This document shows, in pieces, positions 24,906-34,421 of a stretch of DNA of 64,000 bases (its first letter is position 1; each line of letters starts with the position of its first letter). The position numbers were made by a program, and so were the translations under genes. The DNA lies in assembly GCF_030929595.1 (NCBI RefSeq), contig NZ_JAVFVR010000001.1:620001-684000 (forward strand). Direction: 5' to 3'. The notes beneath the pieces are model-generated. The model made no database searches, had not been told where the DNA came from, and worked only from the letters and a program-made list of their open reading frames with translations. This DNA comes from Flavobacterium sp. LHD-85. GTDB taxonomy: Bacteria > Bacteroidota > Bacteroidia > Flavobacteriales > Flavobacteriaceae.

Positions 24906-25691
24906 TTATTTAAGAATTACATTTTTGAAGTATTTCTTAAAAATTGCCAATGCTTTTTCTTTGCTTTCTTTGGTTGGTGGCAGAGTGTCTTTTAGCGAAT
25001 AAGGCATTTTCAGGAGTTCCCATTTTTGAGATCCCAACTGGTGGAACGGTATAATTTCTACTCGCTCAACTGTTTTATAATTGGTAAAATATTGTCCCCA
25101 TTCTTCCAAATATTGCAACTGGTCTGTCCATCCAGGAACCAGAACGTATCTTAGCCACATTGGTTTTCCGGTAGATTCTCTGTAAGCCGCAACTTCTAAT
25201 GTATTCTTATTGGTCAAACCTGTCAACTTATGATGCATATCATCATTAATGTGCTTTACATCTAGTAATAAAATATCTGTGGCATCAAAAAGTTCATGAG
25301 CTTCGCGATTATTCAGCCTTCCATTAGTATCGAGACAAGTCGTAATTCCTTCTTCGTGCAGACGTTTAAAAAAATGAAGCAACTTGGTTCGCTGCAATAA
25401 TGGTTCGCCTCCTGAAACTGTCACGCCTCCCGTTGTTCCGAAATAACTTTTTTGACGGACAGCTCTTTTTACCAATTCTTCAATTTCGACCAAAGAACCT
25501 CCTTTTACATCCAACGTATCTGGGTTCTGGCAATATACACACCTAAACTGGCATCCTTGCACAAATACTACCATCCTTATTCCAGGTCCATCATGAGTAC
25601 CAAAAGTCTCAAGAGAGTGTATTCTTAAATGGCTCGGATCGTCTATGTTTAATTTAACAGCTTCAATATCTTGTAATGGAAAATACATCAT
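24906..25691 (-). CDS. pflA: Pyruvate formate-lyase activating enzyme
   Basis: 261 residues. A radical SAM protein with the cluster motif C-x3-C-x2-C at Cys47, 51 and 54 ('GCQFRCVYC') and the SAM-binding 'TVSGGEPLLQ'. The PflA hallmark 'ETFGTHDGPGIRMVVFVQGC' precedes the cluster. It installs the glycyl radical on PflB, encoded 73 bp upstream on the same strand. The adjacent ATGs at 25691 and 25688 are both possible; a purine-rich AGGAAC lies just before. Confidence 0.95.
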   Translation of the reverse strand: MMYFPLQDIEAVKLNIDDPSHLRIHSLETFGTHDGPGIRMVVFVQGCQFRCVYCQNPDTLDVKGGSLVEIEELVKRAVRQKSYFGTTGGVTVSGGEPLLQRTKLLHFFKRLHEEGITTCLDTNGRLNNREAHELFDATDILLLDVKHINDDMHHKLTGLTNKNTLEVAAYRESTGKPMWLRYVLVPGWTDQLQYLEEWGQYFTNYKTVERVEIIPFHQLGSQKWELLKMPYSLKDTLPPTKESKEKALAIFKKYFKNVILK

Positions 25692-25712
25692 GTTCCTGAA
25701 TAAAATTGAATA

Positions 25713-25746
25713 AATAAAGGCTGGCTAACTTAAGCCAGCCTTTATT
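25713..25746 (-). terminator. Hairpin between pflB and pflA
   Basis: AATAAAGGCTGGCT and AGCCAGCCTTTATT form a perfect stem around AACTTA, with a short T-run. It lies in the pflB-pflA gap and could partly terminate transcription, giving more PflB than activase. Confidence 0.6.
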
Positions 25747-25764
25747 GACCTTAAAAATTTAAAA

Positions 25765-27999
25765 TTACATAGCTTCATGGAAGGTACGGGCAATAACTTC
25801 CAGCTGATGTGCTCTTGATAATCTTACAAAGTTTACAGCATATCCTGAAACTCTAATTGTAAGCTGAGGATGATTTTCTGGATGATCGTATGCATCTTGC
25901 AACGTTTCGCGATTCAGTACATTTACATTTAAGTGATGTGCCATCTGTGCAAAATATCCATCTAATACATTTACCAAATTGGTAACCTGTTCTTCTCTAT
26001 TATCTCCTAACGATTTTGGAATCATTGAAAATGTGTTCGAGATTCCGTCTTGAGCATCTTTATATTCCAGTTTTGCAACAGAGTTTAAAGAAGCGATTGC
26101 TCCGCTATTATCACGTCCATGCATCGGATTTGCACCTGGAGCAAAAGATTCGCCATCTTTACGCCCGTCTGGAGTTGCCCCGGTATTAGTTCCGTACATT
26201 ACATTTGACGTAATCGTTAATAAAGAAAGTGTTGGAGTAGCATTTTTATATGCCGTATGTTTTCTAAGCTCTGTAACAAAGAAAGAAGTCACTTCTTTAG
26301 CAATTGTATCTACTCTGTCATCATCATTTCCAAATTTAGGATAATCTCCTTCAATATTAAAATCTACTGTAAGTCCATTTTCATCTCTTACGGGTTTTAC
26401 TTTTGCATATTTTATTGCTGATAATGAATCTGCTATAATAGAAATTCCGGCGGCTCCATAAGCTATATCAACATGCGGATCTGAATCGATTAATGCCATT
26501 TGAGCTCTTTCATAATAATACTTATCATGCATATAGTGAATAATATACATTGATTTGGCGTAAACTCTAGCCAGTTCTTTCATTGTATTTTTAAAAGCAT
26601 CATACACGACATTAAAATCTAATACTTCGTCATTAATAAACGGAATATCTTTCATGATTAATGCCCCTCCTTTTTCTTCCCTTCCACCGTTTAAAGCAAT
26701 TAATAATGCTTTAGGCAGGTTGGCACGCGCTCCAAAATGCTGAATCGATTTGCCAATTTCCTGATGAGAAACACAGCAAGCAATTCCGTAATCATCAGAG
26801 CCGCGGTTTGTTCTCATTAAATCATCATTTTCGTATTGAATTGATGATGTATCTATTGAAACTTCTGCACAGAAATTTTTAAACCCTTCCGGAAGATCCT
26901 CTGACCATAATACTGTTAAGTTAGGTTCTGGAGAAGCTCCTAGATTATATAATGTCTGAAGAAATCTGAAAGATGTTTTGGTCACTTTTGTTCTTCCATC
27001 ATTAAACATTCCGCCTATACATTCTGTCACCCAAGTTGGATCACCTCCAAAAATTTCATCATACGCTCCTGGTCTTAAATGGCGAACCATTCGCAATTTC
27101 ATTACAAATTGATCTACCAGTTCCTGCGCTTCATCTTCTGTAATCAATTGTAATTCTAAATCTCGTTGTATATAAATATCTAGGAAAGAAGATACGTTAC
27201 CTAGTGACATTGCTGCTCCATCCTGCTCCTTAACCGCAGCCAGATAGGCAAAATAAACCCATTGCACCGCTTCTTTTGCATTTTGCGCTGGTTTTGAAAT
27301 ATCAAAACCGTAATCTTCTGCCATTATAAGCATATCTTTTAAGGCGCTGATTTGGGCTGAAATTTCTTCACGAAGGCGAACTTTATGTTCTGTCATTTCC
27401 CCATCAACCTTAGCATAATCTTCTTTTTTAAACACAATAAGCTGATTTACCCCATATAAAGCCATACGACGGAAATCGCCAATTATTCGGCCGCGAGCAT
27501 AATTATCAGGCAAACCTGTTAAAATATGTTTAGAACGATAATCTCTAATTTCTTTATCGTATGCGTCAAAAACTTTTTCGTTATGATTTTTAGCATAATT
27601 AAAAATATCCAGCACGCGGTCTGATACTTTTAATCCTCTTTCTTTAACAGCAGATTCTACAAGTTTTATCCCTCCAAAAGGTTTCATTGCACGTTTTAAT
27701 AATTGATCGGTTTGTAAGCCTACAATTACTTCGTCTTCTTCATTAATATAACCTGGTTTAAATGCATTTATGCTTGAAATAGTTTCTACATCTATTGCCA
27801 AACATCCGCTATTAGCCCTTTCTTGTAATAATGCCTTTTTACAGATATTCCATAAATTGGATGTTTTTGATGATGGTCCACATAAAAAAGATGAATCTCC
27901 ATTATACGGAGTAATATTTCTTACTACAAAATCCTGAACATTTACTGATGTTTCCCATTTGCCTGGCACAAATTCAATTTTTTCGACACTTGCTTTCAT
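25765..27999 (-). CDS. pflB: Formate C-acetyltransferase (pyruvate formate-lyase)
   Basis: 744 residues. It cleaves pyruvate with CoA to acetyl-CoA and formate without oxygen. Active-site cysteines are adjacent at 408-409 ('IACCVSH') and the glycyl radical site is Gly719 in 'RVSGYAVNF', about 25 residues from the end as expected. It shares the strand with pflA downstream and an MFS transporter upstream. An FNR-type site lies 62-75 bp before the start. Presence of PFL suggests the organism can ferment or live at low oxygen. Confidence 0.96.
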   Translation of the reverse strand: MKASVEKIEFVPGKWETSVNVQDFVVRNITPYNGDSSFLCGPSSKTSNLWNICKKALLQERANSGCLAIDVETISSINAFKPGYINEEDEVIVGLQTDQLLKRAMKPFGGIKLVESAVKERGLKVSDRVLDIFNYAKNHNEKVFDAYDKEIRDYRSKHILTGLPDNYARGRIIGDFRRMALYGVNQLIVFKKEDYAKVDGEMTEHKVRLREEISAQISALKDMLIMAEDYGFDISKPAQNAKEAVQWVYFAYLAAVKEQDGAAMSLGNVSSFLDIYIQRDLELQLITEDEAQELVDQFVMKLRMVRHLRPGAYDEIFGGDPTWVTECIGGMFNDGRTKVTKTSFRFLQTLYNLGASPEPNLTVLWSEDLPEGFKNFCAEVSIDTSSIQYENDDLMRTNRGSDDYGIACCVSHQEIGKSIQHFGARANLPKALLIALNGGREEKGGALIMKDIPFINDEVLDFNVVYDAFKNTMKELARVYAKSMYIIHYMHDKYYYERAQMALIDSDPHVDIAYGAAGISIIADSLSAIKYAKVKPVRDENGLTVDFNIEGDYPKFGNDDDRVDTIAKEVTSFFVTELRKHTAYKNATPTLSLLTITSNVMYGTNTGATPDGRKDGESFAPGANPMHGRDNSGAIASLNSVAKLEYKDAQDGISNTFSMIPKSLGDNREEQVTNLVNVLDGYFAQMAHHLNVNVLNRETLQDAYDHPENHPQLTIRVSGYAVNFVRLSRAHQLEVIARTFHEAM

Positions 28000-28030
28000 A
28001 ACTCGATTGATATTTAAAGATTTATCATAT

Positions 28031-28038
28031 CAAAATTC
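28031..28038 (-). promoter_or_regulatory. Near-consensus -7 box of the pflB promoter
   Basis: GAATTTTG on the minus strand matches seven of eight positions of TAnnTTTG (first base differs). It lies 22 bp downstream of the FNR-like site at 28061-28074. Confidence 0.4.
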
Positions 28039-28060
28039 GATATTCCAACAATTAAAAAAC

Positions 28061-28074
28061 ATGATAATAATCAA
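28061..28074 (-). promoter_or_regulatory. FNR/CRP-type operator upstream of pflB
   Basis: TTGATTATTATCAT on the minus strand matches nine of the ten fixed bases of TTGATnnnnATCAA. Its centre is about 42 nt upstream of the start point predicted from the -7 box at 28031-28038, the usual position of a class II activator site. Confidence 0.5.
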
Positions 28075-28109
28075 TAAAATACGTTAAATATTTACAAATT
28101 ACGCAATCG

Positions 28110-29300
28110 TTATCGGCAAATCAGCTTTCTTTTTATCAATAAACAAAAAACAGACGTAAATCCTAAAATTAGTGCAAAAAAGCAGAAGATTATGTTATAA
28201 TCTTTAATAAAAGATAACAATCCTGTTCCTGCAAATGCTGCCGCAGACCAAGCTGTCAAAATAAAACCAAAAGGAGCATGCATTTTATTGGCTCCATAAA
28301 TGTCTTTTACAAAGGCTGGCATAGTAGCAAAAGCTCCTCCGTAACAGCTAATGATAATAAAAACCATTAATTGAAATAACAAAGCATTTTCTGTTTGGGT
28401 TAAAATAAAAAAACAAAAAGTTCCGATTGTAAAAAAGAGGAAAAAGGTCAGCCAACGTCCAATTTTGTCAGATGCGCTGGACCAGAACAATCTTCCAAAA
28501 CCGTTAAAAAAACCAATTAATCCAACAAAATTAATAGCCTGAGCATCATCAATATGAATAATATCCCTTGCCATTGGCGCCGCAATCGAAATTAAAGCAA
28601 TGCCACAAGTTGTATTAAGGAATAAAAACAACCAAAGACTGTAAAATCGAACATCTGTCAGCAATTCTCTTATTGGAATTGAAGAATTTTTTGCTAAACA
28701 CATTTCGGTTTCTTTGTTTAAATCTGGAAGAGAAAGGCAAAATGAGGCCAAAACCATTAGAAAAAAATAAATACTTCCTAACAAATAAAAAGTTCCTGAT
28801 ACACCATACGATGCTATCAAGGGCAGAATAAGCCTTGATGCAACGATAGAACCTATGGCAAACGACATAACAACTAGTCCGCTGGCAAAACCAGGTCTGT
28901 CTGGAAACCATTTAACAACAACAGAAACTGGAGTTATATAACCAAATCCCAATCCTATACCGCTTATAACTCCAAAAAACAAATAAAATAAGAGTAGCGA
29001 ATTGATTGCTATAGCCACACCGCTTCCTAATAATCCTATTCCGAAAAATATGGCGGCAAGCAATCCTGCATTTTTGGGACCAATTTTACGAACAAACTTC
29101 TGCATAAAAGCGGCCGTAAGTCCTAAAAAACAAATTGCAAGACTAAAAGAAAGTTTTAATTGATCATTCTCCCAGCCATTTAAGGTGTTAATAGGTTTTA
29201 TCCAGACACTGTAAGCATAAATAGAACCTATAGATAATTGCAGCATCATTCCAGCCAATGCAATTATCCATTTATTTTTTGTTTTCATGAGGTTATACAT
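28110..29300 (-). CDS. MFS transporter, oxalate/formate-antiporter (OFA) type
   Basis: 396 residues, about 12 membrane segments. The N-terminal 'GSIYAYSVWIKPINTLNGW', 'YITPVSVVVKWFPDRPG' and 'GFGRLFWSSASDKIGRW' are typical of the OFA branch of MFS, which exchanges small organic anions. The gene is 110 bp upstream of pflB on the same strand, so export of formate or lactate is a reasonable inference. A second in-frame ATG at 29288 (MKTKNKWI) is the more family-like start. A -7 box and a weak FNR-like site lie upstream. Confidence 0.8.
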   Translation of the reverse strand: MYNLMKTKNKWIIALAGMMLQLSIGSIYAYSVWIKPINTLNGWENDQLKLSFSLAICFLGLTAAFMQKFVRKIGPKNAGLLAAIFFGIGLLGSGVAIAINSLLLFYLFFGVISGIGLGFGYITPVSVVVKWFPDRPGFASGLVVMSFAIGSIVASRLILPLIASYGVSGTFYLLGSIYFFLMVLASFCLSLPDLNKETEMCLAKNSSIPIRELLTDVRFYSLWLFLFLNTTCGIALISIAAPMARDIIHIDDAQAINFVGLIGFFNGFGRLFWSSASDKIGRWLTFFLFFTIGTFCFFILTQTENALLFQLMVFIIISCYGGAFATMPAFVKDIYGANKMHAPFGFILTAWSAAAFAGTGLLSFIKDYNIIFCFFALILGFTSVFCLLIKRKLICR

Positions 29301-29313
29301 GTTTAAATTCGAA

Positions 29314-29357
29314 CAAATGTATAAGCCGTGATTTACAAAAAATGTGATTTTTATCGT
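29314..29357 (-). promoter_or_regulatory. -7 box and weak FNR-like site for the MFS gene
   Basis: TACATTTG on the minus strand (29314-29321) is an exact -7 box. At 29344-29357 the plus strand reads GTGATTTTTATCGT, matching seven of ten fixed bases of TTGATnnnnATCAA. The gap between the two is 22 bp, identical to that of the pflB promoter. Confidence 0.4.
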
Positions 29358-29407
29358 GTTTTCGGTTTAAAAATCAGAAAATTACGAAATCGTTTTTTAC
29401 TAAAAAA

Positions 29408-29869
29408 TCAAAACTCTAACGCTGTACTATGCTTGATTTCTCCCATCACAAAAATACTATTCGTATTTCCTATATTTTCTATCGTTGATAATTTGTTCAT
29501 TACAAAATCTTGATAACTAGCCATATCTTGTACCAAAATCTTGAGCATAAAATCGTAATCTCCTGCTATGTTATAGCATTCAATAATTTCTGGAAGTGCC
29601 ACAATATCTTTTACAAAATTGCTCCCGACATTTTTAGCATGTTCTTTTAAACGGACATTGCAAAAAACAGTCATGCCACGATTCATTTTCTTTTTATCTA
29701 AAAGCGCTACATATTTGGTAATATAGCCATCTCTTTCTAATCTTTTAATTCGTTCGTAAACGGGAGTAACCGTTAGAAATAATTTACTCGCAAGATCTTT
29801 TGTATTGATATTGCAGTCTTCTTGAAGATATTTTAGAATCAATAAATCGGTTTTATCTAAGTTTTCCAT
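29408..29869 (-). CDS. Lrp/AsnC-family transcriptional regulator
   Basis: 153 residues. An N-terminal winged helix-turn-helix (about 5-60, 'LQEDCNINTKDLASKLFLTVTPVYERIKRLERDGYI') is followed by the Lrp effector-binding RAM domain (about 65-140, 'VALPEIIECYNIAGDYDFMLKILV'). It is divergent from metE across 157 bp, so control of methionine synthesis and of its own gene by amino-acid level is likely, but unproven. Confidence 0.9.
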   Translation of the reverse strand: MENLDKTDLLILKYLQEDCNINTKDLASKLFLTVTPVYERIKRLERDGYITKYVALLDKKKMNRGMTVFCNVRLKEHAKNVGSNFVKDIVALPEIIECYNIAGDYDFMLKILVQDMASYQDFVMNKLSTIENIGNTNSIFVMGEIKHSTALEF

Positions 29870-29993
29870 AGTTTTTTTTACGGCTAAAAGTTCATTTTAA
29901 ACAATTTCAAAGTAATTAAATCTTTAAAAATCTATTCTAAAAACACATTTTACTGAAATAAGCCTCAAATATAAGTTATAAAAACCAAGAACG

Positions 29994-30001
29994 TAAATTT
30001 G
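29994..30001 (+). promoter_or_regulatory. -7 box TAAATTTG for metE
   Basis: Exact TAnnTTTG match 25 bp upstream of the metE ATG at 30027. The gap to the Lrp gene (29870-30026) contains no SAM or cobalamin riboswitch that I can recognise. Confidence 0.55.
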
Positions 30002-30026
30002 TCCAGTAAAAAATACTGAATCAAAA

Positions 30027-32348
30027 ATGAAAACAAACAACTTAGGTTATCCAAGAATTGGCAGTAACAGAGAGCTTAAAAAAGCATCTGAATTGTATTG
30101 GGCGGGAAAAATTTCTGCTGACGAACTTATTGAAACTGGAAAAGAAATCCGCCTTAAAAACTGGAAGCTACAAGCTGAGGCAGGAGTAGATTTAATTCCG
30201 TCTAATGATTTTTCTTTTTATGATCAAGTTTTAGATTTGACTTTAACTCTTGGGGCAATTCCACAGCGTTATCACGAATTGGCAAAAAGCAATTCATCTT
30301 TAGATTTGTATTTTGCAATGGCAAGAGGCGCGCAAAAAGACGGTCAGGATGTTGTAGCAATGGAAATGACAAAATGGTTCGACACCAACTATCATTATAT
30401 TGTTCCTGAATTTACCAAAAACCAAAAGTTCGAATTGTTTTCAGAAAAAATAATCAATGAATTTAAAGAAGCAAATGCGATTGGAATTAAAACAAAACCT
30501 GTTCTAATTGGTCCTGTTTCTTATTTATTATTAGGAAAAGAAAAAGAAGAAGGTTTCCTCAGAATTGATCTTTTGGATGCTTTACTTCCGGTTTATTTCG
30601 AAATTTTGGAAAAACTGCAAGCAGAAAATGCCGAATACATTCAATTAGACGAACCTTTCCTAGCTTTAAATTTAACCGATAAAGAAAGAGCAGCTTTCAC
30701 AAAAGTATATAACGAAATCAACACTCGTTTCCCAAAGCTTAAAATTGTTTTAGCAAACTATTTTGACTGTTTTGGAGAAAATCTTGAAACTGCTTTGGCT
30801 TTGCCTGTTGATACTTTTCATTTAGATTTAGTTCGCTGTCCGCTGCAATTAAATGATATTTTAGAATCTGGAAAATTGGCTTCAAACGTAAATCTTTCTT
30901 TAGGAGTTGTTGACGGAAGAAATATCTGGAAAAATGATTTCAAAAAATCTTTAGAATTAATCAAAAAAGCAACTGACGCGTTAGGAACCGACAGGGTTTT
31001 AATTGCTCCTTCTTGCTCATTAATTCACAGTCCGTGCGATTTAGATCTTGAAACAAACGATCAAACTTTAACGCCTGAAATCAAACAATGGCTGGCTTTT
31101 GCTAAACAGAAAATCAACGAAATTGTACATTTAAAACAATTTGCTTCTAACGAAGTTAGCATTGAAAATTCTGCTGATTACAAAGAAAATGTTTTGGCAA
31201 ATGAAAATCGTAAAACTTCAAAATTAATTCACAATAATGAAGTAAAAAACCGTGTTGCAGGAATTACAGCTTCAGATGACAAACGTAAAAGCGCTTTTGC
31301 AACCAGAAGAAAAAGCCAGATTGAAGCTTTAAAACTTCCGTTATTCCCAACTACAACAATTGGTTCTTTTCCTCAAACTGCCGAAGTGAGAAGCTGGAGA
31401 GCGAGATTCAAAAAAGGAGAATTAACTGCTAAGGAATACAATGATTTAATCGAAAAAGAAACCGAAGCTACTATTCGCTTTCAAGAAGAAACTGGAATCG
31501 ATGTTTTAGTTCATGGCGAGTTTGAACGTAACGATATGGTAGAATATTTCGGAGAACAATTGGTCGGATTTACGTTTACAAAAAACGGCTGGGTTCAAAG
31601 TTACGGAAGCCGTTGCGTGAAACCGCCTGTTATTTATGGAGATGTTTCTAGACCAAATCCTATGACTGTAAAATGGTCAAAATATGCACAGTCTTTGACT
31701 CCAAAATGGGTAAAAGGAATGTTGACAGGCCCCGTAACTATTCTGCAATGGTCTTTTGTACGTAATGACCAGCCTCGTTCTGAAACTTGTACGCAAATCG
31801 CTTTGGCTATTCGCGATGAAGTTGTTGATTTAGAAAAAGCAGGAATCAAAATTATTCAAATTGATGAACCTGCAATTCGCGAAGGTCTTCCGTTACGAAA
31901 AGAAGAATGGGCAAATTATTTAGATTGGGCAGTTCGTGCTTTCAGAATTTCTGCAAGCGGCGTAAACGATGATACTCAAATTCATACACATATGTGTTAC
32001 AGCGAATTTAACGACATCATTCAAAACATTGCCGACATGGACGCCGATGTTATTACTATTGAATGTTCTCGTTCGCAAATGGAACTTTTAGATGCTTTTG
32101 CCAACTTTAAATATCCAAACGAAATTGGTCCTGGAGTTTACGATATTCACTCGCCTCGTGTACCTTCAAGTAAAGAAATGGTTCGTCTGTTAGAAAAAGC
32201 TTCAAATGTAATTCCGATAGATCAATTATGGGTAAATCCAGATTGCGGTTTAAAAACCCGTCATTGGGATGAAACCAAAAAAGCACTAATCGAAATGGTT
32301 GCCGCCGCTCAAGAAATGCGAACAGCTGTAGAAAATCCTGTGACTTAA
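30027..32348 (+). CDS. metE: Cobalamin-independent methionine synthase
   Basis: 773 residues. It transfers a methyl group from 5-methyltetrahydropteroyl-triglutamate to homocysteine. The duplicated barrel architecture is clear. The N-terminal half has 'LGYPRIGSNRELKKA', and the C-terminal half begins near 435 with 'FPTTTIGSFPQTAEVR'. Zinc ligands are visible in 'HTHMC' and 'NPDCGLKTR', with the Glu of 'ITIECSRS' between them. It is regulated probably by the divergent Lrp protein. Confidence 0.96.
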   Translation: MKTNNLGYPRIGSNRELKKASELYWAGKISADELIETGKEIRLKNWKLQAEAGVDLIPSNDFSFYDQVLDLTLTLGAIPQRYHELAKSNSSLDLYFAMARGAQKDGQDVVAMEMTKWFDTNYHYIVPEFTKNQKFELFSEKIINEFKEANAIGIKTKPVLIGPVSYLLLGKEKEEGFLRIDLLDALLPVYFEILEKLQAENAEYIQLDEPFLALNLTDKERAAFTKVYNEINTRFPKLKIVLANYFDCFGENLETALALPVDTFHLDLVRCPLQLNDILESGKLASNVNLSLGVVDGRNIWKNDFKKSLELIKKATDALGTDRVLIAPSCSLIHSPCDLDLETNDQTLTPEIKQWLAFAKQKINEIVHLKQFASNEVSIENSADYKENVLANENRKTSKLIHNNEVKNRVAGITASDDKRKSAFATRRKSQIEALKLPLFPTTTIGSFPQTAEVRSWRARFKKGELTAKEYNDLIEKETEATIRFQEETGIDVLVHGEFERNDMVEYFGEQLVGFTFTKNGWVQSYGSRCVKPPVIYGDVSRPNPMTVKWSKYAQSLTPKWVKGMLTGPVTILQWSFVRNDQPRSETCTQIALAIRDEVVDLEKAGIKIIQIDEPAIREGLPLRKEEWANYLDWAVRAFRISASGVNDDTQIHTHMCYSEFNDIIQNIADMDADVITIECSRSQMELLDAFANFKYPNEIGPGVYDIHSPRVPSSKEMVRLLEKASNVIPIDQLWVNPDCGLKTRHWDETKKALIEMVAAAQEMRTAVENPVT

Positions 32349-32373
32349 TACCTTTAAATAGTTTTTGTTTTTT

Positions 32374-32440
32374 ATGCCAGCAAGTGAGATCGAATTTAGT
32401 TATGATTCGTTTCGATTTCACTTTGACTGGCATTATTTCT
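32374..32440 (+). terminator. Long hairpin terminator after metE
   Basis: TGCCAGCAAGTGAGATCGAA (from 32375) pairs with TTCGATTTCACTTTGACTGG and the following CA, with a few bulges. A T-rich tract follows. Confidence 0.7.
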
Positions 32441-32573
32441 TTTTATTGTAAAATGCAACACATTACAAGGATTCATGGTTTTAAATTAATTCGTAAAATT
32501 TTTCTTCCACTCAAAAAACACAAATCATAAAATTCTGTACTTTAGCAACTTACTAACTATTAAACTTAATTCT

Positions 32574-33548
32574 ATGTATTCAGCAGCTCAATACACAAAT
32601 TTTTTTATTAGTTATTTAGAAAATCAAATTATAGATAAAGAACCCAAAAATCTATACAATCCGATAGCATATATAATGTCATTGGGAGGAAAACGATTAC
32701 GCCCTACACTTACACTTCTCACCACAGAATTTTTTGGAACAGACTATAAGTTAGCATTACCCGCTGCTTTGGCAATTGAAATTTTCCATAACTCGTCCTT
32801 AATCCATGATGATATTATAGATGAAGATCCCATTAGAAGAGGAAAAGCCACAGTACACAAAAAGTGGAATACTAACATTGCTATTCTTTCTGGAGATGCA
32901 ATGATTATCTTAACCTACGAATATCTGCTTAATTACGACCCAAATCTTGCAAAAGATTTGATCAAAGCGGTTAACAAAATGGGAATAAAAGTATGCGAAG
33001 GGCAAACCCTGGATGTAGATTTTGAAACCCGCCAAGATGTTACGGTTTCTGAATATCTAAAAATGATTAAGTACAAAACTGGTGCACTTATAGCGGCATC
33101 GATGAAAATGGGTGCCATAATTGCCCAAACATCGCAAGAAAACTGCGATTTAATTTATGATTTTGGAATTAATATCGGATTAGCTTTTCAGTTGCAAGAT
33201 GATTATCTGGATCTTTTTGGCGATACTCCCACATTTGGCAGACGTTTAGGCGGCGATATTATTTCGAATAAAAAAACCTACTTATATTTTAAGGCTCTTG
33301 AAATTGCAACTGAAAGCGAAAAAGAAGTATTAGAACGTTTATACGCTGTTCGCCTTGAAGACAATACAAACAAAATTAAAACCATAACCGATTTGTTTCT
33401 GAAATCTGGAGTGCCAAATGCAACACAAGAATCAATCAAAAAGTACACATTTAAAGCTTCTAAAATTTTAGACAAAATCAATATAGAAGAAGATAAGAAA
33501 AAACTATTAAGAGAGTTTGCCGAGAGTTTAATTGGAAGACGAGTTTAG
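32574..33548 (+). CDS. Polyprenyl diphosphate synthase
   Basis: 324 residues. Chain-elongating trans-prenyltransferase with both aspartate-rich motifs: DDIID (79-83, 'SLIHDDIIDEDPIRRGK') and 'QLQDDYLDLFGD' (about 213-224). It makes the long isoprenoid chain for menaquinone or similar carriers. The chain length cannot be read with confidence. A -7-like TACTTTAG (32538-32545, one mismatch) lies upstream. Confidence 0.92.
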   Translation: MYSAAQYTNFFISYLENQIIDKEPKNLYNPIAYIMSLGGKRLRPTLTLLTTEFFGTDYKLALPAALAIEIFHNSSLIHDDIIDEDPIRRGKATVHKKWNTNIAILSGDAMIILTYEYLLNYDPNLAKDLIKAVNKMGIKVCEGQTLDVDFETRQDVTVSEYLKMIKYKTGALIAASMKMGAIIAQTSQENCDLIYDFGINIGLAFQLQDDYLDLFGDTPTFGRRLGGDIISNKKTYLYFKALEIATESEKEVLERLYAVRLEDNTNKIKTITDLFLKSGVPNATQESIKKYTFKASKILDKINIEEDKKKLLREFAESLIGRRV

Positions 33549-33885
33549 TTGTTTTGATTAAAAAAAGGTATCTTTTCCCTTCTGGTTTTCAAGAACCATA
33601 GTAAAAAACCACACCAAAGCTATGTTACATAACAAGTCATTATAGTGCTCTGGGCTCACGCCCTGCACTATAAACCCATTATGTAAAATAGCGCATATCT
33701 TTTAGGCCTCTCCCATTTCCCCCGCTTCTGCCACCGCACTAGGATTCTTTCTTTATTTGCTCAGTCGCCGCAAAGGGCTACGCATTTCTTTTGAAAAAAT
33801 GCCAGGAATCTAACGCTTCAATTTGCCATTGTCGCAGGCATTATTTCAAAAAAAATGCAGATTCCAGTTGATTTAAGACACAAAA
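33549..33885. other. Gene-free GC-richer stretch at the distal end of the RHS array
   Basis: No open frame is convincing. It contains a large imperfect hairpin around 33622-33690 with arms CATTATAGTGC and GCACTATAA, and a second pair around AAAAAATGCC near 33798 and GGCATTATTTCAAAAAA near 33836. Base composition is more GC-rich than its surroundings. It may be a remnant of a mobile element or of an older array cassette. I cannot identify it. Confidence 0.4.
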
Positions 33886-33975
33886 AAACCTCGCATTGCT
33901 GCGAGGTTTCTCTTTTCTAGTCTTTGCCGATTCTCCTTGCGCCACACGAAAGGATTCGTGCGGGAGCGGAGGTTA
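33886..33975. repeat. RHS-array spacer repeat, copy D
   Basis: A terminator-like hairpin (AAACCTCGCA...TGCGAGGTTT) is followed by TCTTTGCCGATTCTCCTTGC and CACGAAAGGATTCGTGCGGG. The second part recurs almost exactly at 39237-39325 and 41501-41590, both between RHS cassettes. Confidence 0.7.
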
Positions 33976-34030
33976 TCTCTTTTTTGAATTAAAATTTTAA
34001 TTTACCCTGATTTTATTAGACTTAAACACA

Positions 34031-34065
34031 GATTTTTGTAAAAACACCTAATCTGATACATTCCC
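34031..34065. repeat. Conserved box downstream of cassette 5's small gene
   Basis: AAAAACACCTAATCTGATAC within a 35-bp block. Similar blocks at 34832-34866 and 37111-37145 also follow the small gene of a cassette. Confidence 0.6.
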
Positions 34066-34066
34066 C

Positions 34067-34417
34067 CTAATCTGAAACATTACCCGACAGCTTGATTACT
34101 GCATTATTTGCATATTCTCTTACCAAGTTCCAAACTGTATCCTTTTCAAAACTCTCATCAGTATTTCTTTCTTCAATTGACAAATTAAGTTCAATGAGAT
34201 TATGACATCTTAATAACTCATATACAGCCAAATAAGACACCATTTTGTTTTCCATAAATATAGGTAGCAATTGAAATGCATCATAAAAATCAGAAATTAT
34301 TTCATCAAAAACATCAACATAATTAGGATAAATTTTTAATTGTTCTTTGTATGGTTTTGATAAATTTTCTACACTCCTTTTTAAAAGCAATAATTTGTTT
34401 TCTAAATCTTTTGTCAT
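34067..34417 (-). CDS. Candidate cytoplasmic immunity protein of cassette 5
   Basis: 116 residues, mainly helical ('LENKLLLLKRSVENLSKPYKEQ', 'VSYLAVYELLRCHNLIELNL'), no signal or lipobox. It starts 4 bp after the stop of a decayed RHS tip fragment (34422-34604), the position that immunity genes occupy in polymorphic toxin loci. I do not recognise the family. If it is immunity, it protects against a cytoplasmic toxin whose gene here is almost deleted. Confidence 0.6.
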   Translation of the reverse strand: MTKDLENKLLLLKRSVENLSKPYKEQLKIYPNYVDVFDEIISDFYDAFQLLPIFMENKMVSYLAVYELLRCHNLIELNLSIEERNTDESFEKDTVWNLVREYANNAVIKLSGNVSD

Positions 34418-34421
34418 AATA

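Noticed and set aside
29870..30026. Possible SAM or cobalamin riboswitch in front of metE
   Set aside because: The 157-bp gap is very AT-rich and shows none of the conserved helices or cores of the riboswitch classes that I know; only a -7 box is supported.
33600..33700. tRNA or rRNA fragment in the GC-richer block
   Set aside because: The arms do not form a cloverleaf and no conserved T-loop or anticodon arm is visible.
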